NCBI RefSeq assembly: GCF_003856835.1
Contig: NZ_CP034145.1
Coordinates: 2,418,001 to 2,482,000 of the forward strand
Length of the DNA: 64,000 nucleotides
Direction: 5' to 3'
From: Haloplanus aerogenes
GTDB taxonomy: Archaea > Halobacteriota > Halobacteria > Halobacteriales > Haloferacaceae
Notes under the pieces: model-generated
What the model was told of the DNA's origin: nothing
Database searches by the model: none
The model's input: only the letters and a program-made list of their open reading frames with translations
Part shown: positions 40,329 through 49,931 of the stretch, piece after piece
Layout of the letters: each line of letters begins with the position of its first letter
How positions within the stretch are numbered: position 1 is the first letter of the stretch
Translations under genes and position numbers: made by a program

Positions 40329-42700
40329 TGACGCCGCTCGCAGTCCGCACGACACTCGGTGACGGCACCGTCATCGGCCTCGAACGGCCGCTCCTGCTCG
40401 TGGCCCTGCCCGTCGCCATCGCCCTGTTCGTTCTGCTGATCCGCTACCGAGCGGCGGGGACGGCCTCGACGCGGAGTCGTCGCCTCCTGATCGCCTCGCG
40501 GGTCGTCGTCGCGACGCTGATCGTCGTCGCGGCCGCCGGCCCCTTTACCGTCGTCACGATGGAGACGCAGGGCGACCCCACCGTCTCTCTGCTCGTCGAC
40601 CGCTCGGACAGCACGGCCGTCTCGCCGGACGTGGCCGAGGGCCTCGCGACCCGGATCGAGGAGGAGGGCGTCCCGGTCACCACCTCGACCATCGCTCAGG
40701 GGACGAACTCCCGGATCGGCGACGGCATCGCCGCCAACCTCCGCGAGAACGGCTCGGTCGTCGTGGTGTCGGACGGGCAGGTGACGGGCGGCCAGAGCCT
40801 GACCGAGACGGCGGAGTTCGCCCGCTCGCTCAACGCCACGATCAGTACCGTCACGCCCGGCCCGGCGGAGACGGAACGCTACATCACGCTCGCCGGGCCG
40901 AGCAAGGCCAGCGTCGGCGTCGAGAGTCGCTTCCTCGTGCAGGTGAACGGCGTACAGGCCGACGGCCCGGTCGAGGTAACGGTCGAAATCGACGGCACGC
41001 CCATCACGACCGAACGGATCGCGGAGGGAACGGGCAGCGTCTCCGTGAGCCACACCTTCGAGCAGACCGGGAGCCACGAGATCACGGCGGAGATCGACGG
41101 CAGCGACACCTACCCCATCAACGATCAGGCGCTGAAGACGGTCCGCGTGGTCGATCAGCCGAAGATTCTCTACGTCTCCCGTGGCAACTACTCCCTGCAG
41201 TCCTACCTGAGCGAACTCTACGACGTGGAGACGGCGGAGTCGGTGCCCGCGAACCTCGACCCCTACTACGCGGTCGTGGTCCAGAACGTCGCCGCGGGGG
41301 ATCTGGGGAACGTCGACGAACTCCAGCGGTTCGTCATCGACGGCGGCGGCCTCCTGACGGTCGGCGGGCCGAACAGCTTCGAGAACGGCAACTACGCCAA
41401 CTCCTCTATCGCCGCGACGCTCCCGGTCACCTTCGGCGAGTCGACGCCCGGCAGTGCCCGGATCGTCATGCTCATCGACGTCTCCGGGAGCGCGGGCGAG
41501 GGGATGCGTATCCAGAAGGCCATCGCGCTCGACGCTCTCTCGCAACTCGACGACGAGAACACGGTCGGCGTCGTCGGCTTCAACTATCAGGCGTACAGCG
41601 TCGTCGATCCTGCGCCGCTGAGCCAGAACCGTGGGACGGTACAGGATCGGATCAGGCGCCTGCAGGCCGGCGGGGCGACGAACATCGCCAACGGTCTCCG
41701 GGGGGCCGAGGAGATGCTCGGCGGCCAGCGCGGGACGATCATCCTCGTCAGCGACGGCGGCGACACCGAGAGTCGGTCCGCGGTGGTGGCGAACGCCCTC
41801 GGCCGGCAGGGCATCCGCGTCATCGCCGTCGGCGCCGGGCGCACCGTCAACGAGGGCGTCCTCCGGCGGATCGCCGAGGAATCGGGGGGGAACTACTTCC
41901 GCGCCGACGAAACCGACCGCCTCCGCCTCCTCTTCGGCGGCGGCAGCCGACGGTTCCAGGGCGAGGGGCTCACCATCGTCGATTCCGGCCACTTCATCAC
42001 CAGCGGCGTGACGCTGGAGTCGAACCCCGGGCAGGTCAACGACGTGTCGATGCGCCCCGGCGCGGACTTCCTCGTCGCCGCGCCGGACGGCACGCCCGCC
42101 GTCGCCTCGTGGCGGTACGGACTGGGCCGGGTCGCCACCATCACCACCTACGGACCGGATGGCGGGCTGGACGGCCTCTTGCAACAGCCGGACTCCCTGC
42201 TCGTCTCGAAATCGGTCAACTACGCCATCGGCGACCCCGAGCGCAAGGCGTCGGGCGTGACGGACGTGGCCGACACCCGCGTCGGCGAACCGACGACGGT
42301 CATCTACCGTGGCGACAGCCCCCCGAGCGGGACGGACGCACCGTTCACCGCCGTCGACGAGGGCGTCTACCGGGCACAGGTGACGCCGACGAGTACCGGG
42401 TTCAAGAGCGTCGCCGGAGCGACCTACGCCGCGAACTACCCGGCCGAGTACGCCGCCTTCGGCACGTCGACGGCGCTGACGGAGGCCGTGCGGTCGACCG
42501 GCGGTCGGCAGTTCCAGCGCGGACAGGCCGCCGAAATCGCCGCGTTCGCCCGCCAGCAGTCGACGCGCATCCGCGACGTGCGCCAGACGTGGGACTGGGC
42601 GTTCCTCGTCGCCGGCCTCCTCCTCTTCTTGGCGGAGGTGGTCGTCCGGCGGCTTCAAGTGTACAACGGACGTACACAAACAGAGAGTGGTCTCCCATGA
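40328..42700 (+). CDS. VWA-domain membrane protein (second gene)
   Basis: 790 residues. Helices near residues 22-40 and 55-75 and a C-terminal helix (TWDWAFLVAGLLLFLAEVVV) anchor it. A VWA domain has a complete MIDAS (DVSGS, 384-388; later GGATNIANGL supplying the Thr; SDGGD). GATase1-like sequence around residues 275-360 (VDQPKILYVSR; LLTVGGPNSFENG) resembles YegL/BatB-like giants. It shares a one-base overlap with the previous gene and ATGA with the next. Confidence 0.88.
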   Translation: MTPLAVRTTLGDGTVIGLERPLLLVALPVAIALFVLLIRYRAAGTASTRSRRLLIASRVVVATLIVVAAAGPFTVVTMETQGDPTVSLLVDRSDSTAVSPDVAEGLATRIEEEGVPVTTSTIAQGTNSRIGDGIAANLRENGSVVVVSDGQVTGGQSLTETAEFARSLNATISTVTPGPAETERYITLAGPSKASVGVESRFLVQVNGVQADGPVEVTVEIDGTPITTERIAEGTGSVSVSHTFEQTGSHEITAEIDGSDTYPINDQALKTVRVVDQPKILYVSRGNYSLQSYLSELYDVETAESVPANLDPYYAVVVQNVAAGDLGNVDELQRFVIDGGGLLTVGGPNSFENGNYANSSIAATLPVTFGESTPGSARIVMLIDVSGSAGEGMRIQKAIALDALSQLDDENTVGVVGFNYQAYSVVDPAPLSQNRGTVQDRIRRLQAGGATNIANGLRGAEEMLGGQRGTIILVSDGGDTESRSAVVANALGRQGIRVIAVGAGRTVNEGVLRRIAEESGGNYFRADETDRLRLLFGGGSRRFQGEGLTIVDSGHFITSGVTLESNPGQVNDVSMRPGADFLVAAPDGTPAVASWRYGLGRVATITTYGPDGGLDGLLQQPDSLLVSKSVNYAIGDPERKASGVTDVADTRVGEPTTVIYRGDSPPSGTDAPFTAVDEGVYRAQVTPTSTGFKSVAGATYAANYPAEYAAFGTSTALTEAVRSTGGRQFQRGQAAEIAAFARQQSTRIRDVRQTWDWAFLVAGLLLFLAEVVVRRLQVYNGRTQTESGLP

Positions 42701-43353
42701 GCCTGATCGGTCGTTCGATTAATCTCGTCCTCGCCCTCCTCATCTGTGTGTCCGTCGCGGGCACCGCAGGTGCCACCCTGTACTACCAGGAGTCGGTCGA
42801 GGAACTCGACGCCGAGAACAGCCAACTCCGACAGCAGAACCAACAGCTCCGGCAGGACCTCCAGTCGACCCGATCCGACCTGCAGGACACCCGCCAGCGC
42901 CTCCAGGAGCTGAATCAGAGCCTCAGCACCACCCGGAGCGACGTGAACCAGGTCTCCGAGAACCTCGAAGAGACCGAAGGGGAACTGGAGTCGACGGAGG
43001 AGGAACTCGCGTCGACGCGCCAGAACCTGCAGTCCGCCCGGCAACAAGTGCAGGAACTCGAAGGCCGGGTCAGCACGCTCGAAGACCGGAACAGCGACCT
43101 CCAGTCCGAGGTCAACAGTCTGGAGTCCACGAACCAGAACCTCCGCCAGCAGCGCAATCAGCTCCAGAACGACGTGGACGACCTGAACGACGAAGTGTCG
43201 CAACTCGAAGACGACGTGAGTAGCCTCGAAAATCAGGTGAACGACCTCGAAGACGAGAACGCCAATCTCCGGAATGAGGTGCAGGACCTCCGGCAACAGC
43301 GAAACCAGGCGTGTTCCATGATCAACGGCTCCAAGCCGAGTTTCTGCCCATGA
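42697..43353 (+). CDS. Membrane-anchored coiled-coil protein
   Basis: 218 residues. One N-terminal helix (SINLVLALLICVSVAGTAGA, about 6-27) is followed by an almost uninterrupted coiled coil (about 30-205) rich in Gln, Glu, Ser, Leu, with heptads such as LRQQNQQLRQDLQSTRSDLQ. The tail NQACSMINGSKPSFCP has two Cys that could form a disulfide. It overlaps both neighbours by ATGA. No counterpart is standard in bacterial Bat operons; a spacer or rod component is inferred. Confidence 0.8.
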   Translation: MSLIGRSINLVLALLICVSVAGTAGATLYYQESVEELDAENSQLRQQNQQLRQDLQSTRSDLQDTRQRLQELNQSLSTTRSDVNQVSENLEETEGELESTEEELASTRQNLQSARQQVQELEGRVSTLEDRNSDLQSEVNSLESTNQNLRQQRNQLQNDVDDLNDEVSQLEDDVSSLENQVNDLEDENANLRNEVQDLRQQRNQACSMINGSKPSFCP

Positions 43354-44336
43354 GTACGTCGGATACCGCCACCGCCGAAGAGGCGGACGACGCCGACCCG
43401 CCGACCGAGGCGCGCCGCATCCGCCGCGCGCTCACCGAGATCAGGCGCGAGGGGTGGAAGGTGGCCGTCATCTACGCCGTCGTCGACGCGACGCTCGCGA
43501 CGCTGCTGGTGAACCTCGTCGCGACGTTCGTGGGTGGCGTTCCTCGACTCCCGACGCGGCTGCCCATCCCGCCGGCGATTCTCCGTTTCCTCCGGGAGAC
43601 GGTGGGGGTGACGCTCGCGGAACCGACGGTGTCGAGCGCCGCCGTCGTCGGCGCCGCCGTCGGGCTTCTCGTCTTCGTCGTCGAGGTGGCGTGGCGGGTG
43701 CGACGGCCGCTGGTCGAACAGTTCGAGGCCGCCAACCCCGCACTCCGCGAGTCGCTGCGGACCGCGCGGGACGCAGTGGGCGAGGGGCGACGCCCCTCGA
43801 AGCGCCGGCCGACGGCCGGCGGCACGGACCGCCACTCGCGGATGGCCCGCCGGCTCTACGAGAGCGTCCTCGACGACCTCAAACGCTCGTCGAGCATCGG
43901 TCTCCTCGACCTCCGGCGCGTCGCGGTGACCGTCGTTCTCATCACCGCCGTGAGCGTCGCGACGATTCATCTGGCCGTCGTCGACATCACGCTCGCCGGT
44001 CTCGGTGACACGCCGGAGGCGGAGACGCCTGGCGGCGGCACCCAGTCGGACTACACCGGCCTGCAGGACGGGTCGTCCATCCTCGGCGAACCGGAGGACG
44101 TGCCGACGGGCGAGGAGAATCTGGACGCCACCGTCGACACCAGCGGGTCGGGGAGCGGCCAAGGGAGCGACGCCGAGTCGGCGGCAGCCTACGAGGACAG
44201 CGGCTTCGGCGGAGATGATGCTGTCGAGAGCCAGCGCGCCGGCTTCACGGAGCGCGAACAGCTCGAAGACGCGGAGCTGATCCGGGAGTACAACCTTCGA
44301 ATACGGCAGGAAAGTCAGGAGACGGAAAACGAATGA
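43350..44336 (+). CDS. DUF7502-type membrane protein
   Basis: 328 residues, ATG overlapping the upstream TGA. A charged N-terminus, then three hydrophobic segments (about 40-62, 86-112 and 190-215) and a long Asp/Gly/Ser-rich C-terminal tail (about 220-328). It resembles haloarchaeal DUF7502 proteins (name from memory), which occur in the same MoxR/DUF58 setting. Function unknown; probably a membrane scaffold of the complex encoded by this operon. Confidence 0.7.
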   Translation: MSTSDTATAEEADDADPPTEARRIRRALTEIRREGWKVAVIYAVVDATLATLLVNLVATFVGGVPRLPTRLPIPPAILRFLRETVGVTLAEPTVSSAAVVGAAVGLLVFVVEVAWRVRRPLVEQFEAANPALRESLRTARDAVGEGRRPSKRRPTAGGTDRHSRMARRLYESVLDDLKRSSSIGLLDLRRVAVTVVLITAVSVATIHLAVVDITLAGLGDTPEAETPGGGTQSDYTGLQDGSSILGEPEDVPTGEENLDATVDTSGSGSGQGSDAESAAAYEDSGFGGDDAVESQRAGFTEREQLEDAELIREYNLRIRQESQETENE

Positions 44337-45286
44337 GCGAAACGGACATCGACACGCTACAGCAACGACTCGGCCGCGTCCGCGAGGAGGTCGGCAAACG
44401 TATCATCGGGCAGCACGAGGTGCTCGAACGCCTGCTCGTCTGCATCATCGCGGACGGCAACGCGCTACTGGAGAGCAATCCCGGCCTCGGGAAGACCACC
44501 ATGGTCCGGACCGTCGCCGACGTGACCGACCTCGACTTCTCGCGGGTGCAGAACACGCCCGACCTGATGCCCTCGGACATCACGGGAACCGAGATCATCC
44601 GCGAATCCGGTGGCAACCGCGAGTTCGTCTTCGAGAAGGGGCCTATCTTCGCGAACGTCGTCCTCGCGGACGAGATCAACCGCGCGACGCCGAAGACACA
44701 GGCCGCCCTGCTGGAAGCGATGCAGGAGAAGCAGGTGACGGCGGCGGGCGAGACGTACGACCTCCCGCGGCCCTTCTTCGTCCTCGCGACGCAGAACCCC
44801 ATCGACCAGGAAGGGACCTACCCGCTCCCCGAGGCGCAGACGGACCGCTTCCTGCTGAAACTCGTCCTCGATTACCCCTCCTACGAGGAGGAACAGGACA
44901 TCGTGAACCTCTACACCGGCGGCGGGTCGGGTGGGGCGCCCCCGCCGGTCGAGAAGGTGCTCACGCGCGAGGAGATCAAGCAGATCCAGTCGCTCGTCCG
45001 CGAGGTGCCCATCGCCGACGACGTGCGCGACCGGGCGATCCAACTGGTGCGAGCGACCCGCGAGGCGGAGACGGTCGACTTCGGTGCGAGTCCGCGCGCG
45101 AGCATGGGTCTCGTCCTCACCGCCAAGGCGCGGGCGTTCCTGCAGGGCCGCAACCACGTCTCGTGGGAGGACGTGGAGGCGATGGCGCCGCCGGTCCTCC
45201 GTCATCGCATCCTGCTCGACTTCCGGGCCGAGCGCGAGGGCCTGACCACCGACGACGTGATCGCGGATCTCGTCGACGACGTATGA
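44333..45286 (+). CDS. MoxR family AAA+ ATPase
   Basis: 317 residues. Walker A PGLGKTT (50-56), Walker B VVLADEIN (109-116), sensor 1 (LATQNP) and the MoxR-specific [17 protein letters not shown] are intact; a C-terminal lid domain ends the protein. MoxR ATPases act as chaperones that activate partner VWA proteins, here most likely the two VWA proteins and the DUF58 protein of the same operon. Confidence 0.95.
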   Translation: MSETDIDTLQQRLGRVREEVGKRIIGQHEVLERLLVCIIADGNALLESNPGLGKTTMVRTVADVTDLDFSRVQNTPDLMPSDITGTEIIRESGGNREFVFEKGPIFANVVLADEINRATPKTQAALLEAMQEKQVTAAGETYDLPRPFFVLATQNPIDQEGTYPLPEAQTDRFLLKLVLDYPSYEEEQDIVNLYTGGGSGGAPPPVEKVLTREEIKQIQSLVREVPIADDVRDRAIQLVRATREAETVDFGASPRASMGLVLTAKARAFLQGRNHVSWEDVEAMAPPVLRHRILLDFRAEREGLTTDDVIADLVDDV

Positions 45287-46143
45287 CCATCGACCCCGAC
45301 TTTCTCGACGAACTCGATCGCTTCGAGGCTTCGATGAACCAGCAGACCACGGCGATCAAGAAAGGCGAGCGGGAGTCGCCGAGCGTCGGGGAGGGGTTGA
45401 CCTTCAGCGACTACCGGCGCTACTCGCCGGGCGACGACACCCGCCTCATCGACTGGCGGCTCTACGCCCGCACGGAGGAGTTCTTCATCAAGCAGTTCGA
45501 GGAGGAGCGCAACCTCACGGTCCACATCCTGCTCGACGCGAGCGCGTCGATGGATTTCGGCGAGGGCGACGAACACAAGTTCGAGTTCGGCGCGAAACTG
45601 GGACTGAGCTACGCCTATCTCACCGCCGAGGAACACGACGACTTCCGCTTCTCCCTGTTCCGGGAGCGCCCCGAACGCATCGACACCAGCAAGTCCTCAC
45701 GTGGCGAGGTGTTGGCGCTGGTCGACCGCCTCAACGAGACGGTCCCCGACGGAGAGGCGGACTTCGAGACGGCGCTCTCGGAGTACGCGGCGTCGATTCG
45801 CTCGCGGTCGCTCGTCGTCGTCGTCACCGACTGCATCGGCGATCTGGACGGCCTAGAGACGGGGCTGGCGTCGCTTTCGCGCAACGAAGTCGTCCTCGTG
45901 CAGGTGCTCTCGCCGGACGAACTCGATCCCGAAGTCGGCGGCGACACCATCTTCGAGGACCTCGAATCCGACCTGACCAGACGAACTTACTTCGGCGGGC
46001 GACTGGCGACGGAGTACCGGAGCCGCGTCGACGACTTCGTCGACGACGTGACGGGGCGGGCACAGGACCTCCGGATCACGCACGAACTCATCGCGACCGA
46101 CGAGGACTTCTTCGACGCCTTCTCGTCCGTCTGGATCGGGTGA
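45283..46143 (+). CDS. DUF58 domain protein
   Basis: 286 residues from the ATG overlapping the MoxR stop. The DUF58 signature [18 protein letters not shown] (48-65) is followed by a VWA-like fold with DASASM (85-90) and [15 protein letters not shown]. No membrane helix, so it is the soluble partner of the MoxR ATPase. Last gene of the six-gene operon. Confidence 0.93.
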   Translation: MTIDPDFLDELDRFEASMNQQTTAIKKGERESPSVGEGLTFSDYRRYSPGDDTRLIDWRLYARTEEFFIKQFEEERNLTVHILLDASASMDFGEGDEHKFEFGAKLGLSYAYLTAEEHDDFRFSLFRERPERIDTSKSSRGEVLALVDRLNETVPDGEADFETALSEYAASIRSRSLVVVVTDCIGDLDGLETGLASLSRNEVVLVQVLSPDELDPEVGGDTIFEDLESDLTRRTYFGGRLATEYRSRVDDFVDDVTGRAQDLRITHELIATDEDFFDAFSSVWIG

Positions 46144-46186
46144 CTCGTCAGGAGGTTTTTCCATCCACCCTGCCTACGGCGACTGG

Positions 46187-47194
46187 ATGTCGTACGACGA
46201 TCTCGTCGCCCGTCTGGCGGACGGCCTCGACCCGGTCCGCGTTGGAGCCTTTCCGGACGGCAGCGTCGACGACTACTACCGGCTTCGAGACGGCGAGTCG
46301 ACGGTCACCTCGCGCGAGGCGTTCGCCGCGGGACTTACCGCCGGCCGCGACTCGTTCACGCTCGATCACGTGGTGACCGACGCGGGCGGGCAGTCCGTGA
46401 ACGCGGCGCGGCAGGCGGCGGCGCTGGGCGACGACGTGACCCTCGCCGGCCACCTCGATCACCCCATCTTCGAGTTCGCCTTCGAGACGGTGTCGATGGG
46501 ATCGCCTGCCCGCGTCCGGGTCTGTCTGTTCGACGCCGACGACGTGATGCTCGTCGAGGAGTCGGACGACCTCTCCTCGTGGTCCTTCGCGGATCTGGAA
46601 ACGGCGCTGGACGTCGACGACTTTCTCGAACGCGACGCGCTCTGCTGTGTCAACTGGGCGTCGATGCCGGGACTCGGCCCGACACTCGGCGACATCGCGG
46701 CACGGGACCCCGACGGCGGCGTCTTCTGTGTCGACCCCGGACCGCTCTCGACGGCGCAGGCGGGCGACCTTCTCGACGCGCTCACCCGCCTCGACGGCGT
46801 CTACGATGTCGTGTTGAGCGTCAACGACGACGAGGCCAGACGGCTGGCGGACGCTGCGGGCAACGGGGAGTCGGCCGCGACCGACGCCGACGCTCTCGAC
46901 GGCGTCCGGGCGGCGGCGGGTGCGACGGGCGTCGTCGTCCACGGCGAGGACGCCGCCGTCGCGGCGACGCCCTCGGGGAGGGTGCGGGTCCCGACGCTCG
47001 ACGTGTCGCGGGCGCTGACGGAGACGGGAGCGGGTGACCGCTTCAGCGCCGGCCTCGCGCGCTCGCTGGCGGCGGGGTGGGATTGGCCCCTCGCCGTCGC
47101 CATGGGGAACGCCTGCGCCGCCTACTACGTCTCGGGGAACGGCACGGGAAGCGCCACCGACCTGCAGGCACACGTCGACGCGCATCGACCGTAG
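46187..47194 (+). CDS. PfkB-family carbohydrate kinase
   Basis: 335 residues. The PfkB C-terminal signature ETGAGDRFSAGLA gives the catalytic Asp and anion hole; the N-terminal GGQSVNAARQAAALG is the ribokinase substrate-binding signature. It phosphorylates a sugar or nucleoside with ATP; the substrate is unknown. Starts 44 bp after the DUF58 gene but has its own upstream sequence, so operon membership is uncertain. Confidence 0.9.
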   Translation: MSYDDLVARLADGLDPVRVGAFPDGSVDDYYRLRDGESTVTSREAFAAGLTAGRDSFTLDHVVTDAGGQSVNAARQAAALGDDVTLAGHLDHPIFEFAFETVSMGSPARVRVCLFDADDVMLVEESDDLSSWSFADLETALDVDDFLERDALCCVNWASMPGLGPTLGDIAARDPDGGVFCVDPGPLSTAQAGDLLDALTRLDGVYDVVLSVNDDEARRLADAAGNGESAATDADALDGVRAAAGATGVVVHGEDAAVAATPSGRVRVPTLDVSRALTETGAGDRFSAGLARSLAAGWDWPLAVAMGNACAAYYVSGNGTGSATDLQAHVDAHRP

Positions 47195-47253
47195 GGGAGG
47201 GCGGCTTCCCCAGAATCGAAACCCTATACTGGCCACCGGGCGGCGTACCCCAC

Positions 47254-47676
47254 ATGGGTTATCTCCAGTGGGCGCTCGTGGCGCTCGTCGCCTACTCGGC
47301 GGTCGCACCGCTGGTCGGTTTCGCGACGACCGGCGATCCGAAGATTCCGAGTTTCGTCGCCGCACTCATCACCAACGGCCTCCTCCTCGTCGCCACCATC
47401 GGCGTCGTCCTCTACGAGGGCCACTCGGTGACGACGTACCTCTCCCACCCCAAGGCGCCGTATCTCTACCTCGCCGGCCTGTTTCTGGCGGTGGGGATTC
47501 TCGCGTACTACCGCGCGCTCTCGCTCGGCCCCGTCAGCGCCGTCGTCCCCATCTTCGGCACCTTCCTCGTCGTCAGTTCCGTCGTCGGCATCGTCTTCCT
47601 GAGCGAATCGCTGACACTCCGCAAGGTGGCAGGCATCGCGTGTGCGATGCTCGGTATCTATCTGGTGTCGGTGTAG
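47254..47676 (+). CDS. EamA/DMT-type small transporter
   Basis: 140 residues with about five helices and the EamA ending pattern (AYYRALSLGPVSAVVPIFGT; LSESLTLRKVAGIACAMLGI). It is a single EamA unit, half of the usual ten-helix drug/metabolite transporter, so it would have to dimerise. Substrate unknown. Start ATG at 47254 chosen because the upstream in-frame extension is Arg-rich. Confidence 0.85.
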   Translation: MGYLQWALVALVAYSAVAPLVGFATTGDPKIPSFVAALITNGLLLVATIGVVLYEGHSVTTYLSHPKAPYLYLAGLFLAVGILAYYRALSLGPVSAVVPIFGTFLVVSSVVGIVFLSESLTLRKVAGIACAMLGIYLVSV

Positions 47677-47718
47677 CGAGCCCCAACGATTTTGTGTTGG
47701 TTATCCGAAAACTCTGCC

Positions 47719-48156
47719 GTGTCCCGAACTGGTCCCCTTTCCGAGACGTGGCGGCACGCGCTCGTCGGCGGCCTCGTCGCCCTCCCCGGTACCGCCTACC
47801 TGCTCTGGCAATTGGGTAGCGAACTCTCCCTCGGCCCCGTCCTCCTCGGCGGCCTCGTCGCCGGCTACCTCCACGCAGGCGACACGTCGGCGCGCCGCTC
47901 GGTCGGCATCCGCGTCGGCCTGATCGGCGGGTTGCCGGTGCTCTGGATGCTGACCGACGTGCTCGTCGCCGTTCGTGGCGCGGCGGGGCCGGCGTGGTTC
48001 CAAGCCGCCGCCGTCGGGATGGGTGTCGGAGCGATACTAACGGTGTCCCTGCTCGCCTTCGGGCTGGCCGCGGTGACGGGCGTCGTCGGCGCGGCCATCG
48101 GTGACTGGCTGTCGCGGAAGACCGGCCGGCGACAGTCGCCCGCCACGGGCACCTGA
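47719..48156 (+). CDS. DUF5518-like membrane protein
   Basis: 145 residues from a GTG at 47719 (a TTG at 47692 is the only longer option). Four hydrophobic segments with Gly-rich loops (LVGGLVALPGTAYLLWQLGS; VLLGGLVAGYLHAGDTSARR; GLAAVTGVVGAAIGDWL). The GYL.G...RR loop resembles DUF5518. A TATA-like TTGGTTATCC about 25 bp before the GTG supports a leaderless start. Confidence 0.65.
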   Translation: MSRTGPLSETWRHALVGGLVALPGTAYLLWQLGSELSLGPVLLGGLVAGYLHAGDTSARRSVGIRVGLIGGLPVLWMLTDVLVAVRGAAGPAWFQAAAVGMGVGAILTVSLLAFGLAAVTGVVGAAIGDWLSRKTGRRQSPATGT

Positions 48157-48246
48157 CGGGGAGTGGCTTCGACGGTGCAACAGCCGCTGACCCGATGCCG
48201 TTGCCGCTGGCCCACAGTATTTCACCGTCGCGGCTCAACTTTCGGT

Positions 48247-48798
48247 ATGGCACTTCCGGAATCCGACTCCGAACTCGAAGACGGCGACGTAGCGCCCGAC
48301 TTCGAACTTCCCGGCGTCGACGGCGAGACGTACACCCTCGACTCCTTCGACGAAGACGCCCTCCTCGTCGTCTTCACCTGTAACCACTGCCCCTACGCGC
48401 AGGCGAAGTTCGACCTGCTGAACGACATCGCGACCGAGGACGACGTGGCCGTCGTCGGCATCAACGCCAACGACGCCGAGGAGTACCCCGAGGACTCCGT
48501 CGAGAAGATGCAGGCGTTCGTCGAAGAGGGCCGCGTCGCCTACGACGCCTATCTCCGCGACGAGACGGCCGAGGTGGCCCGCGCCTACGGCGCCGTCTGC
48601 ACCCCCGATCCCTTCCTCTTCCGGCGCGAAGACGGCGAGTATCGACTGGCGTACCACGGCCGCCTCGACGACGCCCTCGGCCCCGACGAGGAGGCCACCG
48701 AGTTCTACATCCGGCAGGCTATCGACACGGTGCGCGCGGGCGAGGACGTGGACCTCGACCCCGGTCCGTCGCGTGGCTGCGGGATCAAGTGGCCGTAA
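48247..48798 (+). CDS. Thioredoxin-family redoxin (AhpC/TlpA-like)
   Basis: 183 residues, no signal peptide. The peroxiredoxin-like fold begins with VAPDFELPGVDGETYTLDSF and carries CNHCP (C45, C48) where thioredoxins have CxxC; GAVCTPDPFLF supplies the cis-Pro region and the C-terminus has RGCGIKWP. It resembles bacterial redoxins annotated as thiol-disulfide oxidoreductases. First gene of the redox cluster; the others are thioredoxin, DsbA-like, TlpA, CcdA and SCO. Confidence 0.88.
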   Translation: MALPESDSELEDGDVAPDFELPGVDGETYTLDSFDEDALLVVFTCNHCPYAQAKFDLLNDIATEDDVAVVGINANDAEEYPEDSVEKMQAFVEEGRVAYDAYLRDETAEVARAYGAVCTPDPFLFRREDGEYRLAYHGRLDDALGPDEEATEFYIRQAIDTVRAGEDVDLDPGPSRGCGIKWP

Positions 48799-48855
48799 CG
48801 TCGGCGACGGACGCGCCACCGAACGACTCACGAGCCTCGAACGCGTAGCTCCGGT

Positions 48856-49188
48856 ATGCAAGACACCGACGCCGCCCCGATTCGTGTCGACACGGCTGCC
48901 GACCTTGACGCCCTCGTCGACGACCACGACCGCGTCCTCGTCGAGTTCTTCACCGAGGGCTGTGGCGTCTGCGCCTCGATGGAACCGGTCCTGAGCGTCG
49001 TCGCCCGAGAAACGGACGTTCCCGTCGTCCTCGTCAACCCTCGCGACGACCCCGTGTTGGTCGACCGGTTCGACATCCGAAGCGTGCCGACGCTCGTGCT
49101 GTTCGAGCGCGGAGCGGAAGTGAAGCGACTGGCGGACGGGTTCGTCGGCGCCGAACGACTGGTCGCGTTCGTCGAAGAAGCGGACTGA
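48856..49188 (+). CDS. Thioredoxin-like protein
   Basis: 110 residues. The active site is FFTEGCGVCASM (C36, C39) instead of WCGPC, with the cis-Pro in RSVPTLVLF. It is cytoplasmic and likely reduces disulfides or supplies electrons to CcdA-type carriers. It ends stop to stop against the RNA-binding protein gene. Confidence 0.88.
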   Translation: MQDTDAAPIRVDTAADLDALVDDHDRVLVEFFTEGCGVCASMEPVLSVVARETDVPVVLVNPRDDPVLVDRFDIRSVPTLVLFERGAEVKRLADGFVGAERLVAFVEEAD

Positions 49189-49620
49189 TTACTCGCGCGC
49201 CGCCTCGAACGCCTCGCGGGCGTTCTCGACAGCCGACTCGCGTTTCGCGGGGTAGGCCTCGACTTTCCCGCGGAGGGTGATGCCGTCGCCCTGTCGCACC
49301 TCGCCGCCGAACGCGGCCTGCTTGTCCAGTGTCAGGTAGAGCGAACAGTCTTCGGACACCCGGTCGTCGAGTTCGTCGAGGAAGGTGTCGTAGTCGGGGA
49401 GGTCGGTCAGGCAGTCGAGGACGTGACGCACGTCGTCGGCGTTCTCCAGTCGCGCCGAGAGGACGACGATCCGGTCACCGTGGTGCCCGGTCGTCACCTG
49501 TCGCTCTATCTCGAACTCGTCGGGGAGATACGTCCGGAGCGCCTCCTCGACGCGCTTCTCGTCTTCCGTCGCGTAACAGAAGGTTCGCAGATCGACGTAG
49601 TGAAAGGGGACACTCGACAT
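49189..49620 (-). CDS. RNA-binding domain protein (exosome-subunit-like, PF01877)
   Basis: 143 residues. The start MSSVPFHYVDLRTFCYATED and the segment GHHGDRIVVLSARLENADDV match the archaeal RNA-binding family placed in COG1325, a predicted exosome-associated protein. The substrate has not been shown. It lies 18 bp downstream of the DUF1918 gene on the same strand. Confidence 0.85.
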   Translation of the reverse strand: MSSVPFHYVDLRTFCYATEDEKRVEEALRTYLPDEFEIERQVTTGHHGDRIVVLSARLENADDVRHVLDCLTDLPDYDTFLDELDDRVSEDCSLYLTLDKQAAFGGEVRQGDGITLRGKVEAYPAKRESAVENAREAFEAARE

Positions 49621-49638
49621 GCGGGCGGGGCGTCCGAA

Positions 49639-49839
49639 CTATTCGTCGTCGTCGCTGTCGCCGTCGGCCGCTTCGAGGGCGTCCTCCGGCACACCCGTCT
49701 CCTGTCCGTCTTCGAAGCTGACCGTGTACGTGGCGTCGCCGAACATCGTCTCCATCACCTGCGTGATCGTCCCGGTCTCGCCGTCGTACTCGCTGTGTTT
49801 GTCGTGGAGTACGACCGAGTCGTCTTTCTCGAAGCTCAT
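49639..49839 (-). CDS. DUF1918 small protein
   Basis: 66 residues. MSFEKDDSVVLHDKHSEYDG, then GTITQVMETMFGDATYTVSF, is the SH3-like DUF1918 barrel; the tail is acidic (DGDSDDDE). Unknown function. Probably co-transcribed with the RNA-binding protein gene. Confidence 0.82.
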   Translation of the reverse strand: MSFEKDDSVVLHDKHSEYDGETGTITQVMETMFGDATYTVSFEDGQETGVPEDALEAADGDSDDDE

Positions 49840-49931
49840 GTCTCGTCGTTCCGCCGGGGCACATTTAAGCGCGCTGATTCGGCGGGGTGATCGAACCACG
49901 AGTATAAGTTCGAAAGCGGCCAGTACGGAGT

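Noticed and set aside
40301..42679. Very long open frame (about 790 codons) on the minus strand opposite the VWA gene
   Set aside because: It is the antisense shadow of a GC-rich gene with VWA motifs; its protein is Arg/Asp/Gly-rich without motifs.
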